Assembly (NCBI GenBank): GCA_015056975.1
Contig: SVFG01000021.1
Span: forward strand, 1-34,144
Direction: 5' to 3'
Source of the DNA: Lachnospiraceae bacterium
Lineage (GTDB): Bacteria; Bacillota; Clostridia; Lachnospirales; Lachnospiraceae
DNA length: 34,144 nt
The position numbers and the translations under genes are program-made. Shown piece after piece: positions 7,808 through 15,151 of this stretch. Every line of letters begins with the position of its first letter. Positions within the stretch are counted from its first letter, which is position 1. The notes below the pieces were generated by a model, which was not told the origin of the DNA, did not search any database, and saw only the letters and a list, made by a program, of their open reading frames with translations.

Positions 7808-8731
7808 ATGCAGTTTGAGAGACATATAAAGTATTTGGATTATCTGGAAAGCGGAGAACGAGTAAAAGGAGCGGGCTTTTTGAAGCTTCAGACAAGGAAT
7901 GGAAGGTGTGATCTGCAAATTCAGGTGAGCGGTATGCATGCGACGGATAGCTTTACCAGAGAAGTATTTTTGGTTACCGCAGAAGAGGAAGTGCTGTTAG
8001 GGGAAATTGCCCTGAACGGGGGAAAGGGAGCTTTATGCCTGTATGAATTGGAAGGCAGTAATCTGGCAGGAGCGGGAGTGCCATACGAAAGCCTTTTGGG
8101 AATCCGGATACCGATTGCGGCAGGCAGGGAAATTCGCGGAGTGATACGAGAGGACGTACCTAAGGAACCGCAATGGGAAGAAGCACAGCCGGAGGAGGCG
8201 CAGCCCGAAGAGGAGATTGGCGGGGAGACAACTGTGGAGACATACTGTGAGGAAGTGTGTGAGGAGGGAACACAACCTGAGGAAGTGCAGGCAGAGGACA
8301 TAATCTCAGAGGAAACGTGTCAGGAAAAACCTCAGCCCGCGCCCGACAATTCCATGCCGGATTTTGCTTCCGCAGGACTGGCGGAGAATAAGTGGTTGCA
8401 GCTTTGGAAGATATATCCCCATATAACACCGTTTAAGGATGAAAGAGAGTATTTAACCATCGGTCCGGAGGATTTTGTAATACTACCGGCAAAATATTAT
8501 CGGATGGCGAATAACAGTTTTCTTTTGCATGGGTACTATAATTACAGACATTTGATTTTGTGCAGGATGGAGCAAAAGGGACAACCGGTATTCTACATCG
8601 GAGTCCCGGGTAACTATTTTGATAGGGAAAAGGAAGTGGCGGTTCTCTTTGGATTTGAAAGCTTTGAGTGTGCAAAGGAACCGGTAAAAACGGGAGATTA
8701 CGGCTATTACATGATGCGGGTAGAGCTATAA
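7808..8731 (+). CDS. Uncharacterised two-domain protein with an acidic linker
   Basis: A 307-residue protein with no signal peptide or membrane helix. Residues ~1-115 form a compact beta-rich N-terminal domain. Residues ~115-185 are a Glu/Pro/Gln-rich linker with imperfect repeats of the EEAQPEE type. Residues ~195-307 form a second domain that is rich in aromatics (KWLQLWKIYPHITPF, then several Tyr-rich strands). The C-terminal part resembles a conserved Lachnospiraceae domain of unknown function that I recall as DUF6128; I could not verify that. No catalytic motif is evident. The gene overlaps the convergent radical SAM gene by 6 nt at its stop codon. Role unknown. Confidence 0.8.
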   Translation: MQFERHIKYLDYLESGERVKGAGFLKLQTRNGRCDLQIQVSGMHATDSFTREVFLVTAEEEVLLGEIALNGGKGALCLYELEGSNLAGAGVPYESLLGIRIPIAAGREIRGVIREDVPKEPQWEEAQPEEAQPEEEIGGETTVETYCEEVCEEGTQPEEVQAEDIISEETCQEKPQPAPDNSMPDFASAGLAENKWLQLWKIYPHITPFKDEREYLTIGPEDFVILPAKYYRMANNSFLLHGYYNYRHLILCRMEQKGQPVFYIGVPGNYFDREKEVAVLFGFESFECAKEPVKTGDYGYYMMRVEL

Positions 8732-9697
8732 TCCCTCATAATCAAAAGGAGGAATAAAGCTTTCTTTGGCAGTCTCGCCCTCCTGGATAAAACCGTTTTC
8801 GATGCCGAGCATTTCGGCAAAATGTAAGATTCGCCCATATTCCTCATTTGACACGGGATGGTTTAAGCGTTCATCTGATGCCATATGTGGCATGGGAGTA
8901 TACTGGTTCATAATACTGACATAAATGTCATTTTTGAATGTTTCATGAAGATATCGCAAAATTTTCTTGGAATCCTTGGTCTGGCCGGGAAGCAGCAGGT
9001 GTCTTACAATAATACCCTTTTGCATCAGTCCGGTCCTGTCGTCAAAGGCAGGCTTGCCTACCTGGCGGTACATTTCTTCAATGGCTTTGGAGGCTACGGG
9101 AAAATAGTCCGGCGCGTGAGAATACGCCTGACTCAATTCACTTGAGTAATATTTTAAGTCCGGCAGGTAAATATCTACTAACCCCTCCAGATATTGAAGG
9201 GATTCAGGCTTTTCATAGCTGCCGGTATTGTATACAACGGGGATGGACAGCCCCTGTTGTTTTGCCTTATCAAGTGCAATACATACTTGCGGAATATAGT
9301 GGGAGGGAGTGACCAGATTGATATTGTGGGCTCCCTTTTCCTGCAACTCCAGAAAGATTTCTGACAGATGTGTCAGTGAAATTTCTTTGCCGGTTATGCC
9401 AAGGGCGATGTTGTGATTCTGGCAGAAGATGCAGCGCAGATTGCAACCGGAGAAAAAGACAGTGCCGGAGCCGCGGGTGCCGCTGATACAGGGCTCTTCC
9501 CAAAAGTGCAGTGCGGCTCTTGCTGCGAAGAGAAGGTCTGAACTGCCGCAGTAGCCACTGTTTCCAACCGTGCGGTTCACGTGACAGTTGCGGGGGCAAA
9601 GGATACAGTCGGACATAAGCCGGGCGAGCCACTTTTCAGAATAAAGTGCAGATGCATTATATAAAGTTTGGTTTTTGTTTTCTTTTGTCTGGCTCAT
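8726..9697 (-). CDS. Radical SAM protein, PflX-like (putative activating enzyme)
   Basis: A 323-residue radical SAM enzyme. The cluster-binding motif C-x3-C-x2-C is at Cys85, Cys89 and Cys92 (GCNLRCIFC), preceded by the glycine-rich strand GSGTVFFSG. An N-terminal cysteine group (Cys31, Cys34, Cys38, Cys50) could bind a second metal centre. This arrangement and length match the PflX-type family annotated as putative pyruvate formate-lyase activating enzymes. The true substrate of that family is not established, and no glycyl-radical enzyme lies nearby. ATG 9695-9697 is preceded by AGGGACG. It is transcribed towards the preceding gene, with overlapping stop codons. Confidence 0.85.
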   Translation of the reverse strand: MSQTKENKNQTLYNASALYSEKWLARLMSDCILCPRNCHVNRTVGNSGYCGSSDLLFAARAALHFWEEPCISGTRGSGTVFFSGCNLRCIFCQNHNIALGITGKEISLTHLSEIFLELQEKGAHNINLVTPSHYIPQVCIALDKAKQQGLSIPVVYNTGSYEKPESLQYLEGLVDIYLPDLKYYSSELSQAYSHAPDYFPVASKAIEEMYRQVGKPAFDDRTGLMQKGIIVRHLLLPGQTKDSKKILRYLHETFKNDIYVSIMNQYTPMPHMASDERLNHPVSNEEYGRILHFAEMLGIENGFIQEGETAKESFIPPFDYEGL

Positions 9698-9789
9698 TTT
9701 ACGTCCCTATCGTTAACATGATAATCGTATAAGATAATTGGTACATATATGTGACATTTTACAGTGTCCATCGGATATCCGTATAAACA

Positions 9790-9953
9790 AAGACCGTACA
9801 CGCCGGGCAGGACTACAACTCCACCCGGCACCCTTACGGCACATGAGAGGTTCTGCTTAGTGCTGCTTTGTTCCCAACCTGACACGGTTCGCAGATTCCC
9901 ATTGCGTAAGACCGAATTTCAACATTGTAGCCATGCTTCGGACAATGTACGGC
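9790..9953 (-). ncRNA. ffs: Signal recognition particle RNA (compact form)
   Basis: On the minus strand the core GTGTCAGGTTGGGAAC and then AAAGCAGCAC follow the SRP helix 8 pattern, with a GGAA tetraloop closed by TTG/CAA pairs. The flanking blocks ACGCAATGGGAAT, GCGAACC and AACCTCTCATGTGCCG match, from memory, the Bacillus subtilis scRNA. The 5' end GCCGTACA pairs with TGTACGGT at the 3' end, defining an RNA of about 164 nt. A T-rich stretch (TCTTTGTTTAT) follows the 3' end. This length is longer than the ~100-nt 4.5S type and shorter than the ~265-nt Bacillus type. The 5' domain appears reduced to one hairpin (ACATTGT/ACAATGT). The RNA pairs with Ffh for membrane protein targeting. Confidence 0.9.
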
Positions 9954-9959
9954 TTTTTT

Positions 9960-9988
9960 AGTGTAGCGTTTTCAGTGGGCTTTGTCAA
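9960..9988 (-). promoter_or_regulatory. Promoter of the SRP RNA
   Basis: Read on the minus strand: -35 TTGACA (9983-9988), a 17-bp spacer, then -10 TACACT (9960-9965). The predicted start lies at about 9953, exactly at the 5' G that pairs with the RNA's 3' end. This near-consensus sigma-A promoter fits a highly expressed RNA. Confidence 0.88.
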
Positions 9989-10012
9989 GGGAATTTTGTA
10001 CACCAGCCATTT

Positions 10013-10047
10013 ACGCACAATAACGGAGTGAATCGTGCGTTTTTTTT
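10013..10047 (+). terminator. Terminator-like hairpin upstream of the MutS-like genes
   Basis: ACGCAC (10013-10018) pairs with GTGCGT (10035-10040) and is followed by a run of seven T residues. No rightward gene lies upstream, since the SRP RNA runs leftward. It may be a relic, a leader attenuator or chance. The remaining bases up to 10108 hold only a loose promoter candidate (TTGCTT at 10046, TATATG at 10071, spacing 19). Confidence 0.35.
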
Positions 10048-10108
10048 GCTTGTAATTATGCGCCGGCAGTTATATGATAAGATTAATGCAAAAAGGGAGG
10101 GTTACACA

Positions 10109-11677
10109 ATGAATTTTATAAGTATTTTGGAGCCGGAAAGGGTATGGGATAAATGGCCAGACAGAGCACCTGCCTATTTTTTGGATTTAAACATTGACCA
10201 GATTCTGAAGCTGATTCAGGAGGAGTCGATGGACTATAACATAGCGCCGATGTACTATCAATTTCCGGACAGGGAAGGCATGACCTACCGCAGAGAGATT
10301 TATCAGGACATCAAGCAGCCGGAAATTTTTGAAAGTTTGCAAAAGTTTTCCGAGAATATGCGTCATTCCAATCACATGGAACGGACTCATGTGGCAAAGG
10401 ATAATGAGATGCAGGGCTGTATCTGGCGGACAGAAGCAATCTATTATTATTGCATGGCAGTCAGCGGCCTGCATGATGTGCTTAAAAATGCGTTGGAACA
10501 AAACATGATTCGTTCGGAGGGACTTAAGAGTCTGTATGGGTATCTGGATGCACTTCAGAAGGATGAAAGCTTTGCGAAGATGCAGGAGGACGTACGTGCC
10601 ATTTGGGACAAAATCAAGTCCTTCCGTTTCACACTTACGATTCAAGACAATCGTCTTGTGATAAAGGAGGGGGCTACAGATGGTACCTATGAAAGCTTTT
10701 TGGAGGAGAACTTTGGACAGTACAATGTTGCAAAGAAGGACAGCCTGCACTCTCCCTATATGGGAAGTCAGATGTTGAGTGGTCTTGAAAAAAAGCTTTT
10801 GATGGCATATTTCACCAAATATCCGAAACTGCTTAAGGAAATAGTTGCTTTTGCAGCAGGATATACAAATTACAAAAAGGAAGAGCTGCTTCGCTTAGAG
10901 CAAGAGGTGCAGTTCTATTTGTCATATTATCGTTTCCAGAGGAAGTGTCAAAAGCAGGGATTTGTTTTTACATGTCCTGGCTGTGATGATAAAAAGCCTA
11001 TGGAGGCAAGCGGGGTATATGACCTTGCACTTGCATGTGTGAACTATCTGCAGGATAAAGAGGTTATAAGCAATGACTTTACATATGCACAGGGCGAGCA
11101 GTTTTTCGTGGTAAACGGTCCCAATCAGGGCGGTAAGACCACCTTTGCAAGAAGCGTGGGACAGTTGGTATACTTTACTAAGATGGGACTGGATGTGAAT
11201 GCGGTCTCTGCAAACATCCATTATTTTACAGATTTGCTTACTCATTTTTCTGTGGAGGAGAGTATGGAGACCGGTCAGGGTAAGCTGATGGAGGAATTAA
11301 GCAGACTATCCCCCATTATGAGAGCTAATTGCAGACATGCATTTGTAATTATCAACGAATTGTTTACCACCGCAGCACATTATGACGGCTGTATTATGGG
11401 TGCCAGAGTGCTGGAGCATTTTACGGGCTGTGACTGCAAGGGCGTATATGTTACCCATCTGCGTGAGCTTGGAAATGCTTGTGATGGTGTGGTGAGACTG
11501 GCAGCAATGCTTGACGGAACGGCAGCCCATAGGCGTACCTACCGCGTGATTCGCAACACGGCTGAGCTGGACGGTTATGCGGAGGATATTGTGAATAAAT
11601 ATCAATTGTCCTATGATGACCTGCATGAAAGACTAAAGAATCCGGCTTGGATGGAAGGAGGTAATGCATCATGTTAA
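10109..11677 (+). CDS. MutS-like ATPase, first of a tandem pair
   Basis: The start is ATG 10109, 8 nt behind GGGAGG; a longer in-frame opening upstream has no ribosome binding site. The 522-residue product has an N-terminal helical core and lever-like region (~1-310) and a C-terminal MutS-type ATPase. Walker A is GPNQGGKTT (337-345). The Walker B strand reads VIINE (413-417), with Asn where mismatch-repair MutS has Asp. It lacks the mismatch-recognition domain I and the connector of MutS1 and the Smr domain of MutS2. It belongs to the poorly characterised short MutS-like group. Its role in DNA metabolism is inferred from the fold only. It overlaps the next gene by 7 nt. Confidence 0.85.
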   Translation: MNFISILEPERVWDKWPDRAPAYFLDLNIDQILKLIQEESMDYNIAPMYYQFPDREGMTYRREIYQDIKQPEIFESLQKFSENMRHSNHMERTHVAKDNEMQGCIWRTEAIYYYCMAVSGLHDVLKNALEQNMIRSEGLKSLYGYLDALQKDESFAKMQEDVRAIWDKIKSFRFTLTIQDNRLVIKEGATDGTYESFLEENFGQYNVAKKDSLHSPYMGSQMLSGLEKKLLMAYFTKYPKLLKEIVAFAAGYTNYKKEELLRLEQEVQFYLSYYRFQRKCQKQGFVFTCPGCDDKKPMEASGVYDLALACVNYLQDKEVISNDFTYAQGEQFFVVNGPNQGGKTTFARSVGQLVYFTKMGLDVNAVSANIHYFTDLLTHFSVEESMETGQGKLMEELSRLSPIMRANCRHAFVIINELFTTAAHYDGCIMGARVLEHFTGCDCKGVYVTHLRELGNACDGVVRLAAMLDGTAAHRRTYRVIRNTAELDGYAEDIVNKYQLSYDDLHERLKNPAWMEGGNASC

Positions 11678-13293
11678 GCGTAAATTTGTTATATGAAAAC
11701 AGTGAATTTGGTAGTGGCAAACCTTATCATGATACGGAAAGCGTTGTAAACGATTTGGGACTTAACTTTTTGTTTGAGAACGCAGCCATCAACCAGCAGG
11801 CACGCAACAGGGCTGTAAAGCAGACTATTGATATTGATAGTGAGATAAGCAGGGCCATGCGTAAGGTAATGATGACTCCCTTGCGTACGGAGGAGGAATT
11901 GAAATACAGACAGGCAGTGCTTAAGGATTTTCTGGCAAATCCTGATTATACAGAGAAGCTCTATGATGCTGCCCGCAGACTGATAGCAGCGTGGAAGAAA
12001 CACGGCAAGAACGAGCGCGACAAGGGTAATCCCATGGATACCTCAAGACAGTTGATTTCCGAGATTAGGCTGTTACATATTTTTTTGAAGGCTCTCACAG
12101 AGATAAAGCTGTTGAGCAGAAAGTTTAAGCCCGACTTTAACTCAAAAGGGCTTAGAAGCTTTTGTGAGCGTTTGGAAACGGAATATTCCGATGAGTGGGA
12201 AGAAAAGATACGGAAAGTACTGAAGGATTTAAGCTTTTTCTGTGATGAAGAGGATGCACCGGGAGATAATCATTTCTTTAAAAGAATTGTAACGTCAAAC
12301 ATCGTGCTGGAAGGAGCAGTAGGAACCGGTTTTAAATTCACGGATTTGAAATTGGATTCCGTGAAAAGTCAGGAGAAGGTGATGCAGAGGAGAAAGTCTA
12401 CACAGACTGTATTTGAAAAACTGTCGGTAACTCTTTCCTCTGAGCCCATGATTATTGTAAAGGATGAAGAATCCATACAGGCATTGGCAGAGCTTGAGAC
12501 AGAAGTTGCATCATACATTTTTAGTTTCCTTCAGGGCTTTTCCAGAAACTGCCGTGATTTCTTTGACGCTCTTTTGGTACAGAGCGCATTTTATGCAGGC
12601 TGTAATAACCTGTATATCAGATGTCAGCAGATTAAGGTGAATACCTGTTATCCCACGGTCTGCGAAAAGGAGCGCATGAAATTTGAGAATCTGATGGAGC
12701 TTTCCATGGGGCTTTGCAACAGAAAGGCACCGGTGGGTAATGATGGTGACATAGCGGATAAAATGCTTTTGATTGTTACCGGTGCAAACCAGGGTGGTAA
12801 GTCCACTTTCCTTAGAAGTATCGGTGTGGCACAGATTATGATGCAGAGCGGTTTGTTCGTTGCGGCAAAACGTTACGAGAGCAGTTTGTTCCCCAACTTC
12901 TTTACTCACTTCGTAAGGCGTGAGGACACTGCTATGAACAGCGGACGACTGGACGAGGAGCTTGGCAGAATTAATAGGATTGTAAACAATCTGGGTAAGG
13001 ATTCCCTGGTACTGTTAAACGAATCCTTTGCTACCACTACTGAGGAAGAGGGTTCTGTCATCTCCTATGACATTATTAAGGCTCTGGGAGAAGTGGGAGT
13101 AAAGGTATTTACGGTAACCCATCTTCTGTCCTTTGCCAAGAGAGTATACGGGGAGCAGAGAGCTGATGCGGCATTTTTGTGTGCGGAGAGAATGGAAGAC
13201 GGTACTAGAACCTACAAGATGATTGAGGGAGAGCCGGAGCTTACCAGCTTTGGACTGGACCTGTACGATAAAGTAATCGGTGGAGAAAATTAA
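11671..13293 (+). CDS. MutS-like ATPase, second of a tandem pair
   Basis: A 540-residue paralogue-like partner of the preceding gene. The start codon lies inside the previous reading frame, 8 nt behind a full AAGGAGGT (11655-11662), so the two are probably translated in a coupled way. An N-terminal helical region precedes the ATPase, with Walker A GANQGGKST (371-379), a conserved HFVRRED segment and a Walker B strand LVLLNE ending at Asn450-Glu451. As in its neighbour, Asn replaces Asp. The pairing and overlap suggest the two proteins form a heterodimer, as MutS ATPase sites are completed across a dimer. This is inference; no substrate is known. Confidence 0.85.
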   Translation: MLSVNLLYENSEFGSGKPYHDTESVVNDLGLNFLFENAAINQQARNRAVKQTIDIDSEISRAMRKVMMTPLRTEEELKYRQAVLKDFLANPDYTEKLYDAARRLIAAWKKHGKNERDKGNPMDTSRQLISEIRLLHIFLKALTEIKLLSRKFKPDFNSKGLRSFCERLETEYSDEWEEKIRKVLKDLSFFCDEEDAPGDNHFFKRIVTSNIVLEGAVGTGFKFTDLKLDSVKSQEKVMQRRKSTQTVFEKLSVTLSSEPMIIVKDEESIQALAELETEVASYIFSFLQGFSRNCRDFFDALLVQSAFYAGCNNLYIRCQQIKVNTCYPTVCEKERMKFENLMELSMGLCNRKAPVGNDGDIADKMLLIVTGANQGGKSTFLRSIGVAQIMMQSGLFVAAKRYESSLFPNFFTHFVRREDTAMNSGRLDEELGRINRIVNNLGKDSLVLLNESFATTTEEEGSVISYDIIKALGEVGVKVFTVTHLLSFAKRVYGEQRADAAFLCAERMEDGTRTYKMIEGEPELTSFGLDLYDKVIGGEN

Positions 13294-13294
13294 G

Positions 13295-13930
13295 ATGTTA
13301 GTCAATTATTTCAAAAGAGTAGGTGCAAAGAGAGTTTTGATGACGGTTATCGGTAATATTTTTATCGGTCTGGGCATAGCTATCTTTAAAATGTCCGGTT
13401 TGGGAAATGACCCTTTTACAGCCATGAATCTGTCCCTGTCAGAGTGTGTAGGACTGGAGTATGCACATTTTCAGGTGCTGTTTAATCTGTGTGTGTTTGT
13501 AATCCAATGGTTTTTCGGAAGAGAGCTGATTGGAATCGGAACCCTTGTAAATGCCTGCCTTTTGGGTTATATTGTCACCTTTTTCTATAATGTGCTGTTT
13601 GCACTTTTAAGAGCACCGCAGGTATTGTGGTTGCAGGTGATTGTGGTATTTGTGGGGGTTATTATCTGCAGTTTTGGGTTATCCTTATATCAGACCTCGG
13701 ATGTGGGTGTGGCACCCTATGACAGCCTTTCTCTGATTACGCAGAAATATCTGCCGAAGATACCCTATTTCTGGCACAGAATTTTTGATGATGGTATCGC
13801 GGCGCTAGTCAGTTTTTTGACAGGAGGCCTTGTGGGCCTGGGTACTCTGGTTTCAGCCTTTGGTCTGGGACCCTTTATCCATTTCTTTGATAAGCATTTC
13901 AGCAGTAAGCTGGTAAAAAAGGAGGATTAA
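13295..13930 (+). CDS. YczE/YyaS-family integral membrane protein
   Basis: A 211-residue membrane protein with about five hydrophobic helices. Two related halves carry a glycine-rich turn (GLGNDPFTAMN near the N-terminus; SDVGVAPYDSL in the second half), the hallmark of the YczE/YyaS (COG2364) family. The start is ATG 13295, 8 nt behind GGAGA (13282-13286). A GTG at 13280 in the same frame lacks a site. It begins 1 nt after the MutS-like stop codon, so it is almost certainly in the same operon. The family has no proven function; transport or regulation by membrane-bound sensing has been suggested for relatives. Confidence 0.82.
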   Translation: MLVNYFKRVGAKRVLMTVIGNIFIGLGIAIFKMSGLGNDPFTAMNLSLSECVGLEYAHFQVLFNLCVFVIQWFFGRELIGIGTLVNACLLGYIVTFFYNVLFALLRAPQVLWLQVIVVFVGVIICSFGLSLYQTSDVGVAPYDSLSLITQKYLPKIPYFWHRIFDDGIAALVSFLTGGLVGLGTLVSAFGLGPFIHFFDKHFSSKLVKKED

Positions 13931-13932
13931 CT

Positions 13933-14433
13933 ATGAATAAAAATGCATTTCATCAATTATCTTACGGTGTGTATGTGGTGAGCACATGGGATAACGGCAG
14001 ACCCACAGGCTGTACGGCAAACAGTGCCATGCAGATTACTTCTGAGCCTGCTACCATTGCCGTAAGTATCAATCATGACAACTACACCAATCAGTGTATT
14101 CAGGAGAATGGCAAGTTTGCCATCTCTATTCTGGGTGAGAAAACGGACCCTTCCATCATCGGCGGCTTCGGCTTTAGAAGCGGCAGGGACTGTAATAAAT
14201 TTGATGGTGTGGAGCAGGTATTAAAGGGTTATTTGCCTGTGATAGCAGATGCCTGTGCTTATGTGGTGTGTGAGGTGATTGATAAGATGGAGACCTCCAC
14301 ACATACAGTATTCCTGGGCAAGGTGACGGATGCTGATGTTTTGAAAGCAGATACACCGATGACCTATGCTTACTATCATAATGTCATCAAGGGTAAGAGC
14401 CCCAAGAATGCACCTACCTACATCGGAGAATAA
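13933..14433 (+). CDS. Flavin reductase-like, FMN-binding split-barrel protein
   Basis: A 166-residue protein with the flavin reductase fold. It has an N-terminal YGVYVVST strand, the G-C-T-A-N-S turn that contacts FMN, and IAVSINHDNYT then FAISIL strands. The C-terminal YYHNVIKGKSPKNAPTY is the linker sequence that in clostridial high-molecular-weight rubredoxins leads into a rubredoxin domain; here the protein stops before any such domain. It probably transfers electrons through FMN, perhaps for oxygen or peroxide detoxification in an anaerobe. ATG follows AAGGAGG by 8 nt. The 2-nt gap to the previous gene supports co-transcription. Confidence 0.85.
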   Translation: MNKNAFHQLSYGVYVVSTWDNGRPTGCTANSAMQITSEPATIAVSINHDNYTNQCIQENGKFAISILGEKTDPSIIGGFGFRSGRDCNKFDGVEQVLKGYLPVIADACAYVVCEVIDKMETSTHTVFLGKVTDADVLKADTPMTYAYYHNVIKGKSPKNAPTYIGE

Positions 14434-14446
14434 CGGAGAAGATACT

Positions 14447-15151
14447 ATGTTAATCGGAATATGCGAGGACGAAAGTGCTTTCGCAGGTACGCTGGGAGCA
14501 GCGGTAAAGACTTTTATGGAAGAAAAGGAGCGGGAGTGCAAAATCAATTTTTACTCCTGTGGTAAGGATTTGCTGGAGGTTATGGACGGTAACCTTCAGC
14601 CGGACCTTCTTTTTATGGATATCCAGCTGGGGGATATGGACGGCGTGGATGTGATACATACGGTCAGAAGCAAGTACCCCAACCTGCCGGTGGTCTTTAT
14701 CACCAGCATGGAAAACCGGGCGCTTGACGGCTATGATGTGAATGCTTTTTCCTTTATCTACAAGAGAAATTTTATGGAGAAGCTTCCGAGAGTATTGGAG
14801 CGTTTTCTGACGGAGTGTTATGACAGTAACAATGTAACCATAAAAGATAAGGGCGGGATGCAGGTTATTCCCATAAAAAATATTTACTGGGTGGAAGCCG
14901 ACAACCGCAATACCAAAATTGTTACGAGAAGCGCTGAATACACGGATGCAGAATCCATACAGCATTTTGCGGATAAGCTGCCAAAGTGGCTCTTTGTGGA
15001 GGCATATCATGCATTGTTTGTCAATGTGGACCACATCCGCAGAGTGGAGAAGGATACAGTAATATTGGATGACGACAGGTCTTTGCCTGTAAGCCGCAGA
15101 AACAGAAAGGATGTTATGTCTGCCATTATGAGCAGACTTTCTAAGCTATGA
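14447..15151 (+). CDS. LytTR-family response regulator
   Basis: The start is ATG 14447, 8 nt behind GGAG (14435-14438); the frame is open further upstream but only inside the previous gene. The 234-residue protein has a receiver domain with acidic pocket E7-D8 and phospho-acceptor Asp58 (LLFMDIQ). A LytTR DNA-binding domain follows (about 130-230), recognisable by IPIKNIYWVEAD, FVEAYHALFVNVDHIRRV and LPVSRRN. LytTR proteins bind paired ~9-bp direct repeats, and such a pair is present at 16979-17008. It overlaps the kinase gene by 4 nt (ATGA), so the two form a two-component system. The likely target is the lipoprotein and ABC operon downstream. Confidence 0.92.
   Translation: MLIGICEDESAFAGTLGAAVKTFMEEKERECKINFYSCGKDLLEVMDGNLQPDLLFMDIQLGDMDGVDVIHTVRSKYPNLPVVFITSMENRALDGYDVNAFSFIYKRNFMEKLPRVLERFLTECYDSNNVTIKDKGGMQVIPIKNIYWVEADNRNTKIVTRSAEYTDAESIQHFADKLPKWLFVEAYHALFVNVDHIRRVEKDTVILDDDRSLPVSRRNRKDVMSAIMSRLSKL

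Noticed and set aside
9764..9961. Small rightward open frame across the SRP RNA
   Set aside because: It is antisense to a well-supported structured RNA, has no ribosome binding site and no family resemblance.
10028..10108. Upstream in-frame start for the first MutS-like gene
   Set aside because: No ribosome binding site, and it covers promoter-like sequence and a T-run; ATG 10109 has GGGAGG 8 nt upstream.
10109..13293. True mismatch-repair MutS or MutS2
   Set aside because: The mismatch-recognition domain I and connector are missing, there is no Smr domain, and Walker B has Asn instead of Asp.
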